A DNA stretch of 42,791 bases from Actinomycetota bacterium (GTDB taxonomy: Bacteria > Actinomycetota > Thermoleophilia > Solirubrobacterales > JACPNS01). The position numbers and the translations under genes were made by a program. This document shows positions 7,367 to 15,603 of the stretch, one piece after another. Positions within the stretch are counted from its first letter, which is position 1. Every line of letters starts with the position of its first letter. The stretch lies in the NCBI GenBank assembly GCA_016219715.1, contig JACRKX010000064.1, positions 1 through 42,791 on the forward strand. The letters are read 5' to 3'. Under the pieces are notes generated by a model that made no database searches, was not told the DNA's origin, and saw only the letters and a program-made list of their open reading frames with translations.

Positions 7367-8296
7367 TTATCGGCCGGTTCCGCCCCATTCAACAGGCCCG
7401 GCGCGCAGGACGTGGCTGCCAAGCGAGCGACCGATCACCGCCTGGGCGTGGCGCGAGACGGCAACGTACTTCTCTAGGTCGATCCCCGTCTGAACTCCCA
7501 TTTCGTGAAGCATCGAGACGATGTCCTCGGTGGCGACGTTGCCCGTCGAACCCGGCGGGAACGGGCAGCCGCCAAGCTCTCCGAAGGAAGATTCGAACGA
7601 CGCACAGCCGGCTTGAAGCGCGGCCAGCACGTTGGCGGTGCCCTGGCCGCGCGTATTGTGGAAGTGGGCGGTGATCTCGATTCCCGGCAGCTTCGTCGGC
7701 GCCGCGGCGAAGATTTCGGCCACCTGCGCCGGATTGGCCATGCCGGTCGTGTCGGCCAGACCGATCTCTTCCACGCCGAAGCCGGCCAGCTCCTGGGCGA
7801 TCTCGAACACCCGCGCGGGATCGACGTGTCCTTCGTAGGGGCAGCCGAACGACGTCGAGATCACGGCCACGCAGCGCTTGCCGGCGGCGCGCGCGGTGGT
7901 GACGACCTCGGAGAGTCCGGCCAGCGACTGCTCGATCGTTCGGTTGACGTTCTTCATGTTGTGCGTCTCGGATGCGCTCAGGAAGAGACTGGCCTCGTCG
8001 AAGCGGTCGGCCTGCTCGAGCGCGTTCTCGAGCCCGCGCTGGTTCGGGATCAGCACGCCGACGGTGACGCCTTCGCGCCGCTGCATGCGTTGCAGTACCT
8101 CGGCTCCGTCGGCGAGCTGTGGGATCACGTCGGCGCGCACGAACGAGGTGATCTCGATGTGCGTAAGGCCGGTTTGCGTCAGCTCGTCGATCAGCGCAAC
8201 CTTGTCGCCGGTCGCGATCACCTCTGGCTCGTTCTGGAAGCCGTCGCGCGGTCCGACCTCGCGGATCTTGACGTGCTCGGGAAGCTGCATGCTCAC
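7367..8296 (-). CDS. hmgL: Hydroxymethylglutaryl-CoA lyase
   Basis: The enzyme cleaves HMG-CoA to acetoacetate and acetyl-CoA, the last step of leucine breakdown. The 309-residue protein has the family fold from end to end: VGPRDGFQNE with catalytic Arg and Asp, EITSFV, SASETHNMKNVNRT, STSFGCPYEG, GLADTTG, the metal-binding HFHNTRG, and the signature GGCPFPPGSTGNVATED carrying the catalytic Cys. The GTG start (8294-8296) overlaps the TGA of the upstream thioesterase as GTGA, so the two are translationally coupled. An alternative start is ATG 8290. The pairing suggests a CoA-thioester salvage or degradation unit. Confidence 0.93.
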   Translation of the reverse strand: MSMQLPEHVKIREVGPRDGFQNEPEVIATGDKVALIDELTQTGLTHIEITSFVRADVIPQLADGAEVLQRMQRREGVTVGVLIPNQRGLENALEQADRFDEASLFLSASETHNMKNVNRTIEQSLAGLSEVVTTARAAGKRCVAVISTSFGCPYEGHVDPARVFEIAQELAGFGVEEIGLADTTGMANPAQVAEIFAAAPTKLPGIEITAHFHNTRGQGTANVLAALQAGCASFESSFGELGGCPFPPGSTGNVATEDIVSMLHEMGVQTGIDLEKYVAVSRHAQAVIGRSLGSHVLRAGPVEWGGTGR

Positions 8297-8715
8297 TCGG
8301 CCGGCTCGGGTGCGGCCGCGGAGCTGCCGGCGCGCTCGCCGGCGGCGGTCGCCGCGTTGAAGTCGTCGAACTTGGCGGCGCCGATCACGCGGCGCTCGTG
8401 CGTGCCCAAGCCGATCGTGCGGCCGTCGTGCTCGACGCGCACGTCGAAGCGGAGCTTGCGACCGTCGCGCACCTCGGTTAGCTCGGCGAACGCCGTGCAG
8501 CGCGAGCCGGCCGGCGCCGAGGCAACGTGCTTGACGCAGACCTCGTAGCCCACGCAGGTCGCACCCTCGGGAAGCTCGTCCCAGACGGCCTGCATCGACG
8601 TGTACTCCATCACGCCGATCATCCGCGGCGTAGCAAGCACGCCGGTGGTGACGCTGTCGCCGACGTTCGTCGTGAAGTGCTCGTCGACGGTGAAATCGAA
8701 TGTTGCATCCACCAC
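8293..8715 (-). CDS. Hotdog-fold thioesterase (fluoroacetyl-CoA thioesterase/FlK-like)
   Basis: A protein of about 140 residues of the single-hotdog thioesterase type. Recognisable features are VLATPRMIGVMEYTSM, GYEVCVKHVASAPAGSR and FDVRVEHDGRTIGLGTHERR, which follow the FlK-like pattern. It would hydrolyse a short acyl-CoA; the substrate is not readable. GTG 8715 (or GTG 8712) is chosen because the homologous region starts right after it and no ATG is available in frame. The longer open frame beyond is antisense to npdG. It overlaps hmgL by 4 bp (GTGA). Its start lies 26 bp inside the divergent npdG gene as annotated here, so the two 5' ends overlap. Confidence 0.8.
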   Translation of the reverse strand: MVDATFDFTVDEHFTTNVGDSVTTGVLATPRMIGVMEYTSMQAVWDELPEGATCVGYEVCVKHVASAPAGSRCTAFAELTEVRDGRKLRFDVRVEHDGRTIGLGTHERRVIGAAKFDDFNAATAAGERAGSSAAAPEPAE

Positions 8716-9394
8716 CCCAGTAGCGGTCGTTGGCGGCACCGGCGCGCTGGGCTCAGCACTCGCCGCCCGGCTGGCGAAGGCCGGCGTCGCGGTGCGCATC
8801 GGATCGCGCAAGATCGAGTCGGCCGCCGAAGCGGCGGCGAAGATCCACGCCAAGCTCGGCGACGACAACGCTCCCGTAAGCGGCCATCTCAACGAAGATG
8901 CGGCGGCGGGCTGCGAGATCGTCTTCCTGACCGTGCCCTTCCGCGCCCAGTCAGAGAACCTGAACAACCTGCGCGGCGTGCTCGAACCCGGTCAGATCCT
9001 CGTCGACGCAACCGTGCCGCTGGCGGCCGCGATCAGCGGCAAGGCCACCCGCACGATTGGCGTGTGGCAGGGCTCGGCTGCCCAACAGGCCGCAGAGATG
9101 GCACCCGAGGGCGTGATCGTCGTCTCGGCGTTGCACACGGTCAGCGCCGTCACGCTGGCCGACCTCGACCAGGACTTCGCCGACGACACGCTCGTGATGA
9201 GCGACGACAAGGCCGCCAAGGCGAAGGTCGCGCGAGTCATCGAACTGATCCCGGGCCTGCGCGCGGTCGACGGCGGCCCGCTCGAACAGGCACGCGTTGC
9301 CGAGCAGATCACGGCGCTGCTGATCGGGGTGAACATCCGCTACAAGACGCACGCCGGCGTCCGCTTTACGCACCTCCCCGACCGCGAATGGTGA
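8690..9394 (+). CDS. npdG: F420-dependent NADP reductase
   Basis: The enzyme transfers hydride between coenzyme F420 and NADP. The 234-residue protein shows the N-terminal Rossmann motif VVGGTGALGSALAARLAKAG, basic residues IGSRK that favour NADP over NAD, IVFLTVPF, and the late ALLIGVNIRYKTHAG segment typical of the family. The start is inferred: GTG 8690 (MKSNVASTTP...) is the nearest usable codon before the Rossmann strand. It heads an operon with cofD, cofC and cofE, and its last 7 bp overlap the cofD start (ATGGTGA, 9388-9394). The clustering places supply and use of F420 under one transcript. Confidence 0.9.
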   Translation: MKSNVASTTPVAVVGGTGALGSALAARLAKAGVAVRIGSRKIESAAEAAAKIHAKLGDDNAPVSGHLNEDAAAGCEIVFLTVPFRAQSENLNNLRGVLEPGQILVDATVPLAAAISGKATRTIGVWQGSAAQQAAEMAPEGVIVVSALHTVSAVTLADLDQDFADDTLVMSDDKAAKAKVARVIELIPGLRAVDGGPLEQARVAEQITALLIGVNIRYKTHAGVRFTHLPDREW

Positions 9395-10326
9395 TCGCGC
9401 TGCTCGCTGGCGGCACCGGCGGTGCAAAGCTGGCCGTCGGGCTGCGTGACTGGATCGCCGAACACGGCGAGGGCGAGCTGCGGGTGATCGCCAACACCGG
9501 CGACGACATCGAGATCTACGGAGTCCACGTCAGCCCCGATCCCGACCTGATCAGCTTCAGGCTGGCCGGCGTGCTCAACGAGGCGGGATTCGGCATCGAA
9601 GGAGAGGGCCATGACGAGATGGATCGCCGTCGAGCCGCTGGCGAGGAAATCTGGTTCGAACTCGGCGACGACGACCTGGCGGTCTGCCGCGCGCGCGGCG
9701 AAGCGCTCGCCCGAGGCACAAGGCTGACCGAGGCCCATGCACTTGCCACGAGTGGCTACCCGATCGGACCGGCCCGCGTGCTGCCGATGAGCGACTACCG
9801 AGTGCGCACGGTTGTGCACACCGCGGCCGGCCGGCGCGGCCTTCAGCAGTACCTGATCCAGGACCGCAGCGAGCCGGCGATCGAGGGAGTGAGCTTCGAC
9901 GGCATCGAGAGCGCCCGGCCGACGCCGGAGGCGCTGGCCGCGATCGCCGAGGCAGATGCGATCGTGATCGGCCCGTCCAATCCCGTCATCAGCATCGGCC
10001 CGATCCTCGCCCTGCCCGGGATGCGCGAAGCACTGCGCGAGGCGCCCGCGCCCGTGCTCGCTGTGAGCCCGTACGTCGGCGGAAGGGTGCTGAAAGGACC
10101 GACGGCGAAGTTCATGGCCGCACAGGAAGTCGCCCCGGGCACGGCCGGCGTAGCCGAGTATTACGGTGATCTGGTGGACCACTGGATCGCCGACGAGCCG
10201 GCAGCGGCACGGCCTACGCTGATCGCCGACGTGCGAATCGACGACGCCGAGAGCGGCCTGCGGCTGGCCGGCGAGATCGTCGGGCTGGCCCAGCAACTGC
10301 GGGGCGGTGCAGCGGAGATCGCATGA
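9388..10326 (+). CDS. cofD: 2-phospho-L-lactate (or phosphoenolpyruvate) transferase CofD/FbiA
   Basis: CofD moves the phospholactyl or phosphoenolpyruvyl group from its GDP-activated form to the deazaflavin Fo, giving F420-0 or its dehydro form. The 312-residue protein has GGTGGAKL (8-15), NTGDD (36-40), and GPSNPVISIGPIL in the nucleotide-binding half, and matches the family in length. The start ATG 9388 overlaps the end of npdG, and its own stop overlaps the cofC start (ATGA), so translation is coupled throughout. Confidence 0.95.
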   Translation: MVIALLAGGTGGAKLAVGLRDWIAEHGEGELRVIANTGDDIEIYGVHVSPDPDLISFRLAGVLNEAGFGIEGEGHDEMDRRRAAGEEIWFELGDDDLAVCRARGEALARGTRLTEAHALATSGYPIGPARVLPMSDYRVRTVVHTAAGRRGLQQYLIQDRSEPAIEGVSFDGIESARPTPEALAAIAEADAIVIGPSNPVISIGPILALPGMREALREAPAPVLAVSPYVGGRVLKGPTAKFMAAQEVAPGTAGVAEYYGDLVDHWIADEPAAARPTLIADVRIDDAESGLRLAGEIVGLAQQLRGGAAEIA

Positions 10327-11018
10327 GCCACGAACGCGTCTGCGCGATCCTGCCACTCAAGCCGTTCGACGACGCCAAGGAACGGTTGGCGACCGGGCTC
10401 GACCCGGCCGCACGCCGGGTGATCGCCCGCGCGATGGCAACAGACGTGCTCGCCGCGCTGCCGCGCTGCGCGCGAGTCAGCGAGTTCGTCGTCGTCAGCG
10501 CCGAGCCGGACATCGCGGAAATCGCCGGCGAAAGCGCGGCCGCCCTGCTCGAAGACGAGCGGTCGGGCCACAGCGACGCGGCGGCGATCGGGGTGCGCTG
10601 GGCGCTCCAGCGCGGGTATGACACGGTGCTGATGATTCCCGGCGACTGCCCGCTGATCGACCCTGACGAGATCGACGCCCTGATCGAACGAGCGTCGGCC
10701 GAACGACTCGAGGTCGCCGTCGTGCCCGACCGGATGGGCACAGGCACCAACGCGCTGCTGCTCTGCCCGCCCGACGCGATCGCACCGGCGTTCGGCCCGA
10801 ACAGCCGCGAGCGCCACCTGCGCCTGGCCGGCGAGGCCGGACGTCGCGCGGCGGCCGTGGACGTGCCGACGCTCGCACTCGACCTCGACACCGCCGAAGA
10901 CCTATTCGAGCTTGCCGAGCGACTCGGCGAGGGCGCACACGACGCGGTCAACACCGAACAGGCGGTCGCCGAGTTGCTGACCGACCGGCGGATCCTGCCC
11001 GGCGGATACGCGCGATGA
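10323..11018 (+). CDS. cofC: Phospholactate/PEP guanylyltransferase CofC/FbiD
   Basis: CofC activates 2-phospholactate or phosphoenolpyruvate with GTP for CofD. The 231-residue protein starts ILPLKPFDDAKERLA, the nucleotide-binding loop of this MobA-like transferase family. It continues with LMIPGDCPLIDPDEID (metal-binding Asp) and DRMGTGTNALLL, which is diagnostic of CofC. It is a stand-alone enzyme here, joined to neighbours by ATGA overlaps on both sides. Which three-carbon substrate it uses is not visible; in mycobacteria the homologue uses phosphoenolpyruvate. Confidence 0.95.
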   Translation: MSHERVCAILPLKPFDDAKERLATGLDPAARRVIARAMATDVLAALPRCARVSEFVVVSAEPDIAEIAGESAAALLEDERSGHSDAAAIGVRWALQRGYDTVLMIPGDCPLIDPDEIDALIERASAERLEVAVVPDRMGTGTNALLLCPPDAIAPAFGPNSRERHLRLAGEAGRRAAAVDVPTLALDLDTAEDLFELAERLGEGAHDAVNTEQAVAELLTDRRILPGGYAR

Positions 11019-11788
11019 GCGCTTCGCTGACGCTGGCAGCGGTTCCCGGCATCCCCGAGGTCTCTCCCGGCGACGACCTGGCCGCGCTGATTGCCACCGC
11101 TCTCACCGACCTGGCCAATCCGCTCGCGCCTCCGGCAGATGGCGACGTGATCGCCGTCGCGCAGAAAGTCGTCTCCAAGGCCGAGGGGCGCAGCGTCGAG
11201 CTGTCGGCGATCACGCCGGGCGAACGAGCGCTCGAGCTTGCCACAGTGACCGAGAAGGACCCGCGGCTGGTCCAGGCCGTACTCGACGAGAGCGCCGGCG
11301 TCGTGCGGGCCGCGCCCGGGGTGCTGATCGTGCGTACCAGGCACGGCTTCGTCTGCGCGAACGCCGGCATCGACCGCTCAAACGTGCCCGGCGACGAAAC
11401 GCTCCTGATGCTGCCCGACGACGCCGACCGTTCGGCTCGCGTGCTGCGCGCCGGATTGCAGGCGCGCCTCGGCGTGAGCGTGGCCGTAATCGTGACCGAC
11501 AGCTTCGGCCGAGCATGGCGCGTCGGCCAGCAGGATGTGGCGATCGGCTGCGCCGGGTTGGTGCCGCTGCTCGACCTGCGCGGCACGCGCGACGCGCACG
11601 GGCGCGAGCTGGTCGCGTCGGTCTCGCCCTACGCAGACGAGATGGCCGCGGCGTCGAATCTCGCCCGCACGAAGAGCTCGGGCGAGCCGGTTGTGGTGAT
11701 TCGCGGCCGCGCCGAGCTGGTAACGCGCGACGATGGCCCAGGCGCTGCGCCGCTGCGCAGAGAGGTCGAGCGAGACCTGTTCGTATGA
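11015..11788 (+). CDS. cofE: Coenzyme F420-0:L-glutamate ligase CofE
   Basis: CofE adds gamma-linked glutamates to F420-0. The 257-residue protein covers only the ligase domain: VIAVAQKVVSKAEGR near the N-terminus, RTRHGFVCANAGID, LPDDADRSA, and VIVTDSFGRAWRVGQ for GTP and metal binding. The C-terminal nitroreductase-like domain that FbiB carries in mycobacteria, and that reduces dehydro-F420-0, is absent. This is the last gene of the npdG-cofD-cofC-cofE run. After it comes an AT-rich non-coding gap. Confidence 0.95.
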   Translation: MSASLTLAAVPGIPEVSPGDDLAALIATALTDLANPLAPPADGDVIAVAQKVVSKAEGRSVELSAITPGERALELATVTEKDPRLVQAVLDESAGVVRAAPGVLIVRTRHGFVCANAGIDRSNVPGDETLLMLPDDADRSARVLRAGLQARLGVSVAVIVTDSFGRAWRVGQQDVAIGCAGLVPLLDLRGTRDAHGRELVASVSPYADEMAAASNLARTKSSGEPVVVIRGRAELVTRDDGPGAAPLRREVERDLFV

Positions 11789-11861
11789 ACGTCTAGCTGG
11801 CTGGCCAAGGAATCCAACACGCCGGAACGAATCTACCTAATATGGGTTAGAAAGATCATGT

Positions 11862-11890
11862 TTGACATTAGGAAATCCCACAACTATTAT
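11862..11890 (+). promoter_or_regulatory. Near-consensus housekeeping promoter in the AT-rich gap
   Basis: A perfect TTGACA (11862-11867), a 17-nt spacer and TATTAT (11885-11890) predict transcription starting near 11896-11898. That is 4-6 nt before a strongly paired element (11902-11987) and about 225 nt before the GGDEF gene. A weaker TTGATA/TATTCA pair with a 15-nt spacer lies at 11993-12019. Confidence 0.8.
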
Positions 11891-11901
11891 GTAATTACGA
11901 T

Positions 11902-11987
11902 CGATTGCCATCACGGATTAGACGAGTTCTGGCATATTTCTCGGACCGCGACTCGGTTACCTCAGCCCCCAATCCGCCAGGCAATCG
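11902..11987 (+). ncRNA. Candidate structured RNA or riboswitch-like leader
   Basis: Just downstream of the strong promoter, CGATTGCC (11902-11909) pairs with GGCAATCG (11980-11987) and, past a small internal loop (ATCA/CCA), CGGATT (11914-11919) pairs with AATCCG (11971-11976). That gives 14 closing base pairs. The enclosed 51 nt can form two short hairpins, CGAG/CTCG (11923-11943) and CCG/CGG (11946-11956), making a multibranch shape. I tested it by eye against c-di-GMP-I riboswitch motifs and saw no match. The rest of the gap (11789-12120) holds a GC hairpin CGCCGG-TTTCCC-CCGGCG at 12071-12088 and no plausible ORF. It could be a leader of the GGDEF gene or an independent small RNA. Confidence 0.5.
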
Positions 11988-12120
11988 CCACATTGATAAG
12001 TTAGAAAGCTAAGTATTCAAATTCACGAATGATCGCGCCGCTCGGCACGTCGCGGTCTACTCGCTGCCCCCGCCGGTTTCCCCCGGCGCTCCCCCCGACA
12101 TAGAGAATTAGCCGCAACGG

Positions 12121-13293
12121 ATGCACGAATCAACGCCACAATCGGCTGCCCGCAGTTTCTTCGACTTCACCGATGCGACCGCGGCAGTGCTGGATCTGCT
12201 CGAGAAGCAACTACCCGACTGCGCGGTCTTCGTCGCCTACCACGACGAGGAAGCCCAGCTGCTGCGCATCGTCGACTTTCGCGGAGAGCCGCTCTACGGC
12301 ATCGATAACGGCCAAACGATGCCGCTGATGGCGGGTGCGGTGATAGACCACGGGCCCGTCGACCCCGCGCCGGCGATCCTCTCCAACCCCGCCGTGCGCG
12401 AGATCAGCAGCTTCATCGGCATTCCGCTCGAACTCAACGACGGGTCGCACTTCGGCACCCTCTGCGCGATCGCCAACGTCGCCGAGCGCTTCGTGCGCAA
12501 CGACATCGAGCTGCTCACCGTGCTCGGCCGCGTGATCATCAACGAACTCGACCGCGAGCTGCTGCATCAGGAACTTCAGCAGCGCAACGAAGACCTCGCC
12601 CGCCACAACCGCCGTCTGCGCGTAGACGCCTTCACCGATGCCCTGACCGGCGTCTCGAACCGCCGCGGCTTCGAGCGCGCGCTGGCCCGTGAATGGAAGC
12701 TGAGCCGGCGGGGAACCGTTGAGTCATACCTCGTGCTCGTCGATCTGGACGAATTCAAGGCGGTGAACGACCGCTTCGGCCACGCGGCCGGCGATGAGAT
12801 GCTGCGCCTCTGCGCTCAGGCGCTGTCTGACGCCGGCCGCGAGACCGACATCATCGGTCGCATCGGCGGCGACGAGTTCGCGACGATTCTCGTCGGCTGC
12901 ACGTCGCCGGACGAGGCCGACATCTACTGCCACCGCGCACATGCGCGCCTCGAGGAGCTACTGCTCGACCAGGAGGCCTCGGTCGACTTCTCGTCGGGCC
13001 ACCAGTCGCTCGCCGAGGCTCCATCGCCGCTACGCGCGATGGAGCTCGCCGATCAGTCGATGTACTGGCACAAGCGCCGCCGCGCCGGTCGCGGACCGGG
13101 CGGAGCCGACCTCGTCAGCAAGATCACCGGGGGCGCCAAGGGTGCGCCACGCAAGCCCGCGCCGATCAAACGTGCCGCACGCATGCCGGAAAAGGCAGTC
13201 GCCAGCCCCGCGGCGAAGCGGAACGAGCCGGCCGAGCCAGACGCGCAGCCATCCGACGGCACGTCACACGCGGTTAGGCAGCCGAAGCGGTAA
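12121..13293 (+). CDS. GAF-GGDEF diguanylate cyclase
   Basis: A soluble 390-residue c-di-GMP synthase. Residues about 15-145 form a GAF-like sensor (SFIGIPLELNDGSHFGTLCA is the recognisable core). A helical linker (LLHQELQQRNEDLARHNRRL) follows, then the GGDEF domain with an intact active site GGDEF (249-253) and an RETD inhibitory I-site (240-243) correctly spaced five residues before it, so product inhibition is expected. The C-terminal 75 residues are Pro/Ala/Lys-rich and disordered-looking. No transmembrane segment. The long AT-rich leader with a consensus promoter suggests regulated expression. The last 20 bp overlap the convergent fbiC gene. Confidence 0.93.
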   Translation: MHESTPQSAARSFFDFTDATAAVLDLLEKQLPDCAVFVAYHDEEAQLLRIVDFRGEPLYGIDNGQTMPLMAGAVIDHGPVDPAPAILSNPAVREISSFIGIPLELNDGSHFGTLCAIANVAERFVRNDIELLTVLGRVIINELDRELLHQELQQRNEDLARHNRRLRVDAFTDALTGVSNRRGFERALAREWKLSRRGTVESYLVLVDLDEFKAVNDRFGHAAGDEMLRLCAQALSDAGRETDIIGRIGGDEFATILVGCTSPDEADIYCHRAHARLEELLLDQEASVDFSSGHQSLAEAPSPLRAMELADQSMYWHKRRRAGRGPGGADLVSKITGGAKGAPRKPAPIKRAARMPEKAVASPAAKRNEPAEPDAQPSDGTSHAVRQPKR

Positions 13294-15547
13294 CGGCGCC
13301 CGGCGCCGTGTCGCCAGGCTCGTATACGGCCAGCTTTCGCGAATATGTCGTGTCGCGCTGCACGGCGCGGCGACCCGCAGCGTGCGCGGCGCCGATCAAG
13401 TCGGCCGGATCGAGCCGGTCGCCGTGAGTGGATCCGGCCATGCGCGAGATCGACTCCTCCATCAGCGTTCCGCCGAGATCGTTGACGCCCCATCTGAGGG
13501 CTTCGGTGGCCGCGTCTAGCCCCATCTTCACCCAGCTCGCCTGCAGGTTTGGAACCGAACGGCCCAGCGCCAGGCGAAAGACCGCGGTGTGCTTGAGGTT
13601 TTCCTCGCGGCTGATCTCGGCGATGCCATGCGTACGGCCAAGCAGTGTCTGAAACGGGATGAACGACAGCGGCACGAACTCGGTGATCGCCGCACCGCCG
13701 GCCGCCAGCGACCGCTCCTGCAGCTCGCGAATCACGCGCATGTGTTCGGCCAGCTCCCACGGCTCCTCGATGTGGCCGAACATCACGGTCGAAGTCGTCG
13801 GCACGCCGGCGGCGTGCGCCGCCTCGACGATCTCGACCCAGCGCGCGACGGGCAGTTTGTTCGGCGAAATCCGCTCGCGCACGCCGTCGTCGAGCACTTC
13901 GGCGGCCGTGCCCGGCGTGGATCCAAGACCGCACTCCACGAGGTACTCGAAGATCTCGGCGAGCGGGCGCCCCGAGGCGTCGGCCATGTGAGCGATCTCC
14001 ATCGGCGAGTAGGCGTGAAGGTGGATGTCGGGCGCAACCTCTTTGGCGACACGCAGCCAGCGACCGTAGTCTTCGAGCCCGTAGTCGGGGTGGATGCCGC
14101 CCTGCATGCACAGCTCGCCCGCGCCGAAGGCCACTGCCTCGGCGACCTTCGCGCGGAAGTGACCCTCGTCGACTTCATAGGCGTCGGCCGAGCGACGGCT
14201 CTGCCCGAAACCACAGAAGGCACAGCCGACTGTGCAGATGTTGGTGAAGTTGATGTTGCGGTTGACGACGAAGCTGACGTCGTCACCGGCTAGTTCGAAG
14301 CGCAGCGCGTCGGCGGCGGTGCGGATCCGCTCGATCAGCTCGGGGCGCTGCTCGGCAAACAGTGCCGCCGTCTCGCCGGGCGTCAGCCACTCCCCTTCAC
14401 GCCCCTTGGCGATCGCCTCCTCGACGAACGCGACCTCAGCGGGCCCGTCAGGTCGCGCGGCACGCGAACGCTCGCCGCGCGGGATGAAGCTCCAGTAACG
14501 CGCGGTAACTGTGTCGAGCACGGCCGGCGCGACCCACTCGTCGTTGAGGTACTGCGGGTAGACACAGAGACGCTCGGCCAGCGCGACGCCGTCCTGGGCG
14601 AGCCGTTCCCGGACCTGTTTGGGAGACGGGAACGGCAGCTCCGGCGAGATGTGGTCGCCGTTGGCCGAGAGGCCGCCGAGGTCGGTTGCGCCGGCTGCGA
14701 CCAGCTGCGGCCACCAGTCTGCGAGGTTGGGCGGAATCTGGATTCCGACGCCGGGCATCAGCTCGCGCGCGGCGCTGACGAGCTCGGCCATGTCGCCGAT
14801 CGAGACGGGTGTGGCCCACGCCGGCAGCGCCGCGGCGTCGGCGCGCTCGCCGTCAGGCGCGAGGCCGGTGCGCCACAGCTCATCGGCGGCCCGATCGGCG
14901 ATATCGCCGACGTCCTCCCCGTGATAGCGCGGATGGGGAACGAAGTTCTGCAGGATCACCTCCTGGATGTGCCCGTACTCGGAGTGCAGGCCAGCGATCG
15001 CGCGCAGGCCTTCGAGCCGCTCCTCTGGCGTCTCGCCGATCCCGAACAGCAGGCCGGTCGTAAATGGGACCTTCAGCTCGCCCGCCAGGCGCAGCGTGGC
15101 GAGCCGCTCGCTCGGGTGCTTGGTCGGCGACCCTGCGTGCACTGTTTCCATCAGGCGCTCGCTGGCGCTTTCGAGCATCAGTCCCTGCGAAGCGGTGACC
15201 TCACGCAGGCGCGCCATCTCGTCACGAGACATCACGCCTATGTTCGTGTGCGGCAGCATGCCGCGCTCAAGCGCCTGCTCACAGACCCAGACGACGTAGT
15301 CGACGAAATCGTCGTGCCCCAACTCGGCCAGCGCCGCCTTCACGCGCGGGTGCTCGTCGGGCGCCTCGCCAGTCAGCACGAGCAACTCCTTGGCGCGCTT
15401 GCGGCTTGCCTCGTCGAGCAGCCGTTTTACTTCGTCGGGGCCGCGCAGGTGTGCCTGGTGGGTGGCAAAGGCGCAGTACTTGCAGTAACACCGGCAGGTG
15501 CGCGAGAGCGAGATCGTGAAGTTGCGCGAAAAGGTGACCCGCCGCAT
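13274..15547 (-). CDS. fbiC: Bifunctional FO synthase FbiC (CofG-CofH fusion)
   Basis: FbiC builds the deazaflavin FO from tyrosine and a diaminouracil of the flavin pathway. The 757-residue protein contains two radical-SAM halves. CofG has C18-x3-C22-x2-C25 (CRCYCKYC) and the GETPEERLEGL region. CofH has C438-x3-C442-x2-C445 (CTVGCAFC), then MQGGIHPDYG and MFGHIEEPWE. Both [4Fe-4S] sites are complete and the length fits actinobacterial FbiC. The start ATG 15547 is preceded by TAGTGT 7 nt upstream and no Shine-Dalgarno site, suggesting a leaderless mRNA. It supplies the CofD substrate but sits apart from and opposite to the cof operon. Confidence 0.96.
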   Translation of the reverse strand: MRRVTFSRNFTISLSRTCRCYCKYCAFATHQAHLRGPDEVKRLLDEASRKRAKELLVLTGEAPDEHPRVKAALAELGHDDFVDYVVWVCEQALERGMLPHTNIGVMSRDEMARLREVTASQGLMLESASERLMETVHAGSPTKHPSERLATLRLAGELKVPFTTGLLFGIGETPEERLEGLRAIAGLHSEYGHIQEVILQNFVPHPRYHGEDVGDIADRAADELWRTGLAPDGERADAAALPAWATPVSIGDMAELVSAARELMPGVGIQIPPNLADWWPQLVAAGATDLGGLSANGDHISPELPFPSPKQVRERLAQDGVALAERLCVYPQYLNDEWVAPAVLDTVTARYWSFIPRGERSRAARPDGPAEVAFVEEAIAKGREGEWLTPGETAALFAEQRPELIERIRTAADALRFELAGDDVSFVVNRNINFTNICTVGCAFCGFGQSRRSADAYEVDEGHFRAKVAEAVAFGAGELCMQGGIHPDYGLEDYGRWLRVAKEVAPDIHLHAYSPMEIAHMADASGRPLAEIFEYLVECGLGSTPGTAAEVLDDGVRERISPNKLPVARWVEIVEAAHAAGVPTTSTVMFGHIEEPWELAEHMRVIRELQERSLAAGGAAITEFVPLSFIPFQTLLGRTHGIAEISREENLKHTAVFRLALGRSVPNLQASWVKMGLDAATEALRWGVNDLGGTLMEESISRMAGSTHGDRLDPADLIGAAHAAGRRAVQRDTTYSRKLAVYEPGDTAPGAVTASAA

Positions 15548-15554
15548 GCGCGCA

Positions 15555-15560
15555 ACACTA
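15555..15560 (-). promoter_or_regulatory. -10 element for fbiC (leaderless type)
   Basis: TAGTGT on the minus strand ends 7 nt before ATG 15547. No ribosome-binding site lies between. Confidence 0.5.
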
Positions 15561-15603
15561 TCCCGGAACTAGGCGGTCCGGCCGGATGCGGCGGCGCGCG
15601 GCG

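Noticed and set aside
11902-11987. The structured element as a c-di-GMP-I (GEMM) riboswitch
   Set aside because: Its position before a GGDEF gene made this attractive, but the conserved CACGCACAGGGCAAACC-type core and tetraloop-receptor bases are absent.
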